A DNA stretch of 11,351 nucleotides from ECT2AJA-044 sp965658225 (GTDB lineage Bacteria > Bacteroidota > Bacteroidia > Flavobacteriales > ECT2AJA-044). This document shows positions 7,906-11,351 of the stretch, piece after piece. Position 1 is the stretch's first letter, and each line of letters starts with the position of its first letter. The position numbers and the translations under genes were made by a program. Below the pieces are notes generated by a model, which made no database searches, was not told the DNA's origin, and saw only the letters and a list, made by a program, of their open reading frames with translations. The stretch spans positions 1-11,351 of the forward strand of contig CBFHRK010000060.1 in NCBI GenBank assembly GCA_965658225.1. The letters run 5' to 3'.

Positions 7906-7906
7906 A

Positions 7907-9280
7907 TTACCCTTTTAGATAGTCGATTAACGCAATTAGCGAGTGGGAGGTTTGTTGACCGTCGGACATATTTTTCACCGTGATTTGGCCCGATTCGATT
8001 TCGTTGTCTCCAACAAGAGCCACGAACGGAATAGCTTTCCGATCGGCATAGGTCATTTGCTTTTTCATTTTCGCGGACTCGGGATATACTTCACAACGGA
8101 TACCTGAATTTCGCAGTTCGCGCGCCCATTTGAGGCATTGATTGCTTTCTTTTTCTCCGAAGTTCACGAAAAGCAACTGCGTTTCGTTGGCCACTGATTC
8201 TGGGAACCGGTTGAGTTCTTCTACGACTAAATAAATGCGATCGAGCCCGAAACTGATGCCTACACCGGGGAGTTCTTGTCCGCCAAAAACGCTTGTAAGA
8301 TCGTCGTAACGCCCTCCTCCGCCTATGGATCCCAGCTTTACTTCCGTGGAAACCACTTCGAAAATGGGGCCCGTATAGTAATTCAGGCCGCGGGCTAGGG
8401 TAACATCCCACCGCAAGGTGGCGCGACGCAGACCGAGATCATTGGTTCGCTCGAATAGATAGCGCAGGTCGTTCAGGGCCTCACGGCCCGATGGGTATTC
8501 GCCGAGTAAGGACTCGAGCATATTCAATTGCTCATCAAACGATTCTGGCGTATCGAATAAAGGAGCGAGTTTTTCAATAGCTACTTCAGAAATGCCGCGA
8601 GAAGCCCATTCATCAATGACCCCGGAGCGACCTATTTTATCGAGTTTATCGAGGGCTACGGTGAGGTCGATCAGTTTGTCGGGAGCTTCAATCAATTCCG
8701 CTAGTGCAGTTAGAAGTCCTCGGTGGTTAATGCGGATTTCAGTGGTAAGGCCTAGACGGTCAAAAACCTCGTCGTAAATCTGTATAAAATCTACTTCTTG
8801 AATAAGGCTTTTAGATCCGATAACGTCGGCATCGCATTGGTAGAACTCTTGGTAGCGGCCTTTTTGCGGGCGATCGGCTCGCCATACGGGTTGTATTTGA
8901 TAGCGCTTGAATGGAAGCGTGAATTCGTTTTGGTGCATCACAGCATAACGAGCGAACGGAACGGTTAAATCGTACCGAAGTCCACGTTTTGATATCTGCT
9001 TCGTTACCTCGTTGAGGTCCGATTCGATGGGGTTTTCTTCGGACTTCCGAAAGGGACTTAAGAAATCTCCATTGTTGAGGATTTTAAAAACCAAACGATC
9101 TCCCTCGTCACCGTATTTACCCAGCAGCGTGTCGAGATTTTCAAAAGTAGGCGTTTCAATGGGCTGAAACCCGTACGACTCGAATACGGATTTAATGGTA
9201 CTCATGATGTACGTGCGTCGGTGCACTTCGGTCGGATTAAAATCGCGGGTTCCTTTGGGTACGGATGGTTTCTGAGCCAT
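7907..9280 (-). CDS. hisS: Histidine--tRNA ligase
   Basis: This cytoplasmic class II synthetase charges tRNA-His with histidine. The 457-residue sequence has all family landmarks: the N-terminal PKGTRDF (8-14), motif 1 around 20-60, RYDLTVPFARY (102-112), motif 2 FKRYQIQPVWRADRPQKGRYQEFYQCD (124-150, with Arg134), the histidine-A motif ARGLNYYTG (296-304, with Arg297), GGGGRYDDL (320-328), motif 3 GVGISFGLDR (339-348) and a C-terminal anticodon-binding domain (about 367-457). In the histidine-A motif the common Asp is Asn (RGLNYY), a variant I regard as normal in this phylum. The ATG at 9280 is correct because GTRDF must be near the N-terminus. It heads the minus-strand run. The upstream 9281-9457 region is AT-rich, with no clean -33/-7 promoter pair that I could find. 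Confidence 0.97.
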   Translation of the reverse strand: MAQKPSVPKGTRDFNPTEVHRRTYIMSTIKSVFESYGFQPIETPTFENLDTLLGKYGDEGDRLVFKILNNGDFLSPFRKSEENPIESDLNEVTKQISKRGLRYDLTVPFARYAVMHQNEFTLPFKRYQIQPVWRADRPQKGRYQEFYQCDADVIGSKSLIQEVDFIQIYDEVFDRLGLTTEIRINHRGLLTALAELIEAPDKLIDLTVALDKLDKIGRSGVIDEWASRGISEVAIEKLAPLFDTPESFDEQLNMLESLLGEYPSGREALNDLRYLFERTNDLGLRRATLRWDVTLARGLNYYTGPIFEVVSTEVKLGSIGGGGRYDDLTSVFGGQELPGVGISFGLDRIYLVVEELNRFPESVANETQLLFVNFGEKESNQCLKWARELRNSGIRCEVYPESAKMKKQMTYADRKAIPFVALVGDNEIESGQITVKNMSDGQQTSHSLIALIDYLKG

Positions 9281-9457
9281 TGGTTAAAATTTCTCCAAAT
9301 ATCGGTATCTTTCAGTTAATTATAACGAGCGCTTTCGCTAGAGGCAGAGTACAGAAATTAGAAAAATTCTTATTAGAAAAATCCCAAGGGTGAATTAAAG
9401 TATTCATTTACAAATACTTAAAAAAAACAGCACAGTTTTTACACACCACCATTACAT

Positions 9458-10135
9458 AAAAATGCCCAAAATAACGGTGCAAAACTGGTATGGGATTTTT
9501 ACGTTCGTGCCGTAGGCGCTTCGAAAGAATTCGCCTTCGGCGTGATGCTCGATCAGGTATCCCAAACCCAGATTTCGGGAGTTTCTGGATACAGCAATAC
9601 CGGGAATGTTACCTTAAACGGGAACGGTACAGAGTCGGGACAAACCAACGCAGTTATATTTCCATTTGATAATGTGAACGAAGTCATTAATCGACCCGGA
9701 GGGTCTTTTTATAATACGATTCCGGGTAATCCGACGGGCATATCAGATACGCTACAAATTGTAATCGACTTCGTATCGCCTATAGATCCCACATATTTGT
9801 TAGCCGCGCCTCCGTATAACCCTTTCGTTTTTACGGATAATGTACGAGGCAAAGAGTTGCATTTAGTCGATGGTGAGCCAACGGCATTAGTAGACCCCAC
9901 ATTCTTCGGAACAGATAAGGATAATTCAAATCCGGGCTCTGGAAAATACTATCGATCTGTAGATTCCTTTTGCTGGGCAGTGGATATTCCAGAATATTTT
10001 GAATACCCCGTTGAGAAAGCCGACATCGTTACCGCGCATTTAAAATTTGCTCAGTGGTGTCAAAGTGGAGGGGCCACCTTCGACGATTGGTACAAGAATA
10101 AAAGCGGTTATCGAAACACGGAAAATATATATTAA
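9458..10135 (+). pseudogene. LruC-domain protein, C-terminal fragment lacking its start
   Basis: The frame encodes the C-terminal part of a LruC-domain (DUF4842-like) protein, a family of large exported proteins of unknown role in Bacteroidota. Typical segments are DFYVRAVGASKEFAFGVMLD, SGQTNAVIFPFDN, a PYNPFVF...RGKELHL stretch, PTALVDPTFFGT, SGKYYRSVDSFCWAVDIP, EYPVEKADI and WYKNKSGYRNTENIY at the stop. The first usable initiation codon is GTG at 9542, but family similarity continues upstream of it (NAQNNGAKLVWDFYVRAVGAS, from about 9461) in the same frame. No ATG, GTG or TTG occurs there before the in-frame stop TAA at 9419-9421. The signal peptide and all N-terminal parts are therefore missing, and only about 180 bases separate it from hisS, with no remnant in other frames. 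It is probably a 5'-deleted gene; a short GTG-initiated protein of 197 residues is possible but would start inside the domain. The sequence from GTG to stop is uninterrupted. Confidence 0.72.
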
Positions 10136-10171
10136 ATGAAAAAGTCCCGCAGCTGCGGGACTTTTTCATTT
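10134..10171. terminator. Bidirectional intrinsic terminator (perfect 38-base palindrome)
   Basis: The two halves are exact reverse complements about a centre between 10152 and 10153: an A-rich arm, then AAAAAGTCCCGC, then the central AGCT, mirrored to GCGGGACTTTTT. The GC core flanked by A-tract and T-tract gives a stem followed by a U-run on both strands. It ends the plus-strand LruC fragment and the minus-strand msrA, and it overlaps both stop codons (TAA at 10133-10135 and TGA at 10168-10166). Confidence 0.92.
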
Positions 10172-10843
10172 GTACTCTTCCTTCATTTTATCGGCGAATA
10201 CTTTTTTGAGTTTATCGATTTTTGGATCGATTACGTAGCTACAATAAGGCTGATTACTGTTTAAGTTGTAGTAATCCTGATGGTAGTTTTCGGCCGGGTA
10301 AAATGCGTCGAACTCCGTAATTTCAGTTACAATGGGCTTGTCAAAGGCTCCGCGCGCATTGAGTTGCTCTTTATAGTAAATCGCTTTTTCGCGCTGTATT
10401 TCATTGTGGAAGAAAATCGCCGAACGATACTGCGAACCAACGTCCGCACCTTGACGATTTAAGGTGGTAGGGTCGTGTGTTTGCCAAAAAACCTCTAACA
10501 ATTCATCAAAGGATATTTTTTCCGCGTCGTATACAATTTGCGCCACTTCTGCATGGCCTGTTCGGCCCGATGTCACTTCTCTGTACGTGGGATTTCGAAC
10601 CGTGCCTCCAGAATAGCCACTGGTCACCGATTCAACACCTTCTAATCGCTGAAATACCGCTTCGATACACCAGAAGCATCCGGCCCCGAATGTGGCTGTT
10701 TGAAAGTCTGAATTGTGGTTGTTCATTTCACTGGATTTATTCGTTTCAATTTCGTTGAATAATCGAGCACCCGGCTCGCTTGTCTGGCCGCAGGCCGCTA
10801 AAACCCCGGCCAAAATACTAAGTATGCTGGTCCATTTTTTCAT
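10166..10843 (-). CDS. msrA: Peptide-methionine (S)-S-oxide reductase MsrA, lipoprotein form
   Basis: MsrA repairs oxidised methionine by reducing Met-S-sulfoxide. The catalytic motif is GAGCFWC with nucleophile Cys56. Other signatures are VTSGYSGG, NPTYREVTSGRTGHAE, FWQTHDPTTLNRQGADVGSQYRS and NYHQDYY, and Cys201 (QPYCSYVIDPK) is a likely resolving cysteine. I choose the ATG at 10843 because it begins a clean lipoprotein signal, MKKW...GVLAAC, with lipobox LAAC and lipidated Cys18, giving 225 residues. The enzyme would sit in the periplasm on a membrane anchor and repair envelope proteins. The frame stays open 26 codons further upstream to 10921, but that stretch translates a hairpin element and masks the signal peptide, so I reject it. 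An internal ATG at 10726 (Met40), 16 codons before Cys56, could produce a normal cytosolic form. The gene ends in the shared palindromic terminator. Confidence 0.94.
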   Translation of the reverse strand: MKKWTSILSILAGVLAACGQTSEPGARLFNEIETNKSSEMNNHNSDFQTATFGAGCFWCIEAVFQRLEGVESVTSGYSGGTVRNPTYREVTSGRTGHAEVAQIVYDAEKISFDELLEVFWQTHDPTTLNRQGADVGSQYRSAIFFHNEIQREKAIYYKEQLNARGAFDKPIVTEITEFDAFYPAENYHQDYYNLNSNQPYCSYVIDPKIDKLKKVFADKMKEEYK

Positions 10844-10861
10844 AGTTCTTTCTTTACTCCT

Positions 10862-10869
10862 CAAAAGTA
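10862..10869 (-). promoter_or_regulatory. Candidate -7 promoter element of msrA
   Basis: On the minus strand the sequence is TACTTTTG, an exact match to the Bacteroidota -7 consensus TAnnTTTG. It lies 18 bases upstream of the msrA ATG, which would give a leader of roughly a dozen bases. A TTG -33 element at about 20 bases spacing is not seen, because that interval is occupied by the hairpin element. The T-run could instead be the tail of a terminator for the upstream gene. Confidence 0.4.
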
Positions 10870-10897
10870 GGGCCTCACGGCCCGACGATTCGTCGGG
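10870..10897 (-). terminator. Two overlapping hairpins between the beta-barrel gene and msrA
   Basis: Stem B is the inverted repeat CCCGACGA/TCGTCGGG around one central base (10881-10897). Stem A is GGGCC/GGCCC with a four-base loop, GTGA on the minus strand (10870-10883), followed on the minus strand by TACTTTT. The bases 10881-10883 belong to both stems, so the two cannot form fully at once. The position, about 40 bases after the stop of the upstream beta-barrel gene, fits a weak terminator; it also looks like a compact dispersed intergenic element. Confidence 0.45.
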
Positions 10898-10934
10898 GTG
10901 AAGACAAAAACAGCATTCCACTTGTTAATGTTTG

Positions 10935-11351
10935 TTAACGACTCAAATCAAACGGTAAATCGAAGGAATAGGAAACTTCGGGGTAGAAGGGAAGGTAGTT
11001 GTCATCGCTGTCCAGCATGGCTCCAATGCCGATGGATAACCGTCTGCTTTTCGTGTGTTGTTTCCATTCCCAAGCTAAGCCGGCTTGAATCATCGCGCCG
11101 CGAGGCGCTTCTTCTAATTCGATATCGAGCCAATCGGTTTCAATAAATTGACGATATCCTACCCATACTTGCGAGTAATAGCGCGTAAATCCTCGTTTCT
11201 TACTTTTTCCTTTTCGGAAATTTTGATCGCGTTTGTAGGTGTAGCCAATGCGCCCGTAGGGACTCCAACCGAGCCCATAAAAACCGGCTCCGGCACTTGC
11301 CGAGAGTAGCTCGTTTCGATGATAGCGAACGTTGATTCCGGGCACACTTCC
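10935..11351 (-). CDS. Probable outer-membrane beta-barrel protein, truncated by the window edge
   Basis: The frame is open through the right edge of the window, so the N-terminus is missing; about 138 residues remain. The GTG at 11345 is a sense codon within the frame rather than a convincing start, since the frame continues upstream as Gly-Ser. The residues alternate polar and aromatic or hydrophobic in short strands separated by turns (GFYGLGWSPYGRIGYTYKR, YYSQVWVGYRQF, MIQAGLAWEWKQ, RLSIGIGAML, FYPEVSYSFDLPF), as in outer-membrane beta-barrels. A basic loop FRKGKSKKRGF lies between two strands. I do not recognise the family. The stop is TAA at 10937-10935, and msrA follows on the same strand after 91 bases holding hairpins and a -7-like element. 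Confidence 0.6.
   Translation of the reverse strand, partial: GSVPGINVRYHRNELLSASAGAGFYGLGWSPYGRIGYTYKRDQNFRKGKSKKRGFTRYYSQVWVGYRQFIETDWLDIELEEAPRGAMIQAGLAWEWKQHTKSRRLSIGIGAMLDSDDNYLPFYPEVSYSFDLPFDLSR

Noticed and set aside
9281..9457. Promoter for hisS or a small RNA in the AT-rich region
   Set aside because: TATTTG sequences occur twice on the minus strand but lack the two-base spacer of TAnnTTTG, and no paired -33 element fits; a 4-base stem near 9330 is too weak to call.
9542..10135. Complete 197-residue gene starting at GTG 9542
   Set aside because: Family-like sequence continues in frame upstream of this codon, so GTG is internal to the domain; I list the region as a truncated gene while noting that the short form is possible.
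10844..10921. 26-codon N-terminal extension of MsrA to an ATG at 10921
   Set aside because: It translates the hairpin element and the -7-like sequence and would bury a well-formed lipoprotein signal peptide that begins at 10843.
10477..11146. Several plus-strand reading frames of 60-93 codons opposite msrA and the beta-barrel gene
   Set aside because: They lie antisense to confidently recognised coding sequence and show no recognisable motifs.
1..11351. CRISPR arrays, tRNA or rRNA genes, insertion sequences, phage or defence genes
   Set aside because: No regular direct repeats, cloverleaf sequences, transposase motifs or defence-type domains are visible on either strand.

Overview
The window reads as chromosomal DNA of an aerobic member of the Bacteroidota, probably a Flavobacteriales-like marine or environmental lineage. 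The evidence is a TonB-dependent receptor with an N-terminal carboxypeptidase-regulatory-like domain, a DUF4625-type lipoprotein, the C-terminal part of a LruC-domain protein, a short two-helix phosphatidylserine decarboxylase, and -7-like promoter elements of the TAnnTTTG type. There are no rRNA or tRNA genes, CRISPR arrays, transposases or phage genes. Most of the window is dense, ordinary-looking chromosome; the less ordinary part lies between about 9.3 and 10.9 kb.

Layout. Bases 1-1363 (+ strand) hold the 3' part of cmk (cytidylate kinase) followed by psd (phosphatidylserine decarboxylase). Psd overlaps the next gene tail-to-tail by 9 bases. From 9280 down to 1355 (- strand) runs a closely packed series of six genes in transcription order: hisS, a His-rich TonB-dependent receptor, a DUF4625-like lipoprotein, an alkylglycerol-monooxygenase (AGMO/TMEM195)-like membrane hydroxylase, a YhhN/TMEM86 lysoplasmalogenase-like membrane protein, and hutH. 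The gaps are 1, 19, 9, 6 and 28 bases, so this may be one transcription unit. Bases about 9458-10135 (+) are a start-less C-terminal fragment of a LruC-domain surface protein. A perfect 38-base palindrome (10134-10171) acts as a shared terminator for that fragment and for the convergent msrA gene, which encodes a predicted lipoprotein-type methionine sulfoxide reductase A. A hairpin element and a -7-like promoter lie upstream of msrA. The 3' part of a probable outer-membrane beta-barrel gene runs off the right edge.

How the genes may work together. The AGMO-like enzyme and the lysoplasmalogenase-like protein would both cleave ether-linked lipids (alkyl-ether and vinyl-ether bonds, each releasing a fatty aldehyde). 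Their adjacency therefore suggests a bacterial ether-lipid breakdown module; this is the most interesting reading of the window. The receptor and lipoprotein look like an outer-membrane uptake pair. Their clustered histidines point to a metal ligand such as zinc, although the ligand cannot be proved from sequence. HisS at one end and HutH at the other handle histidine, but no other hut genes are visible.
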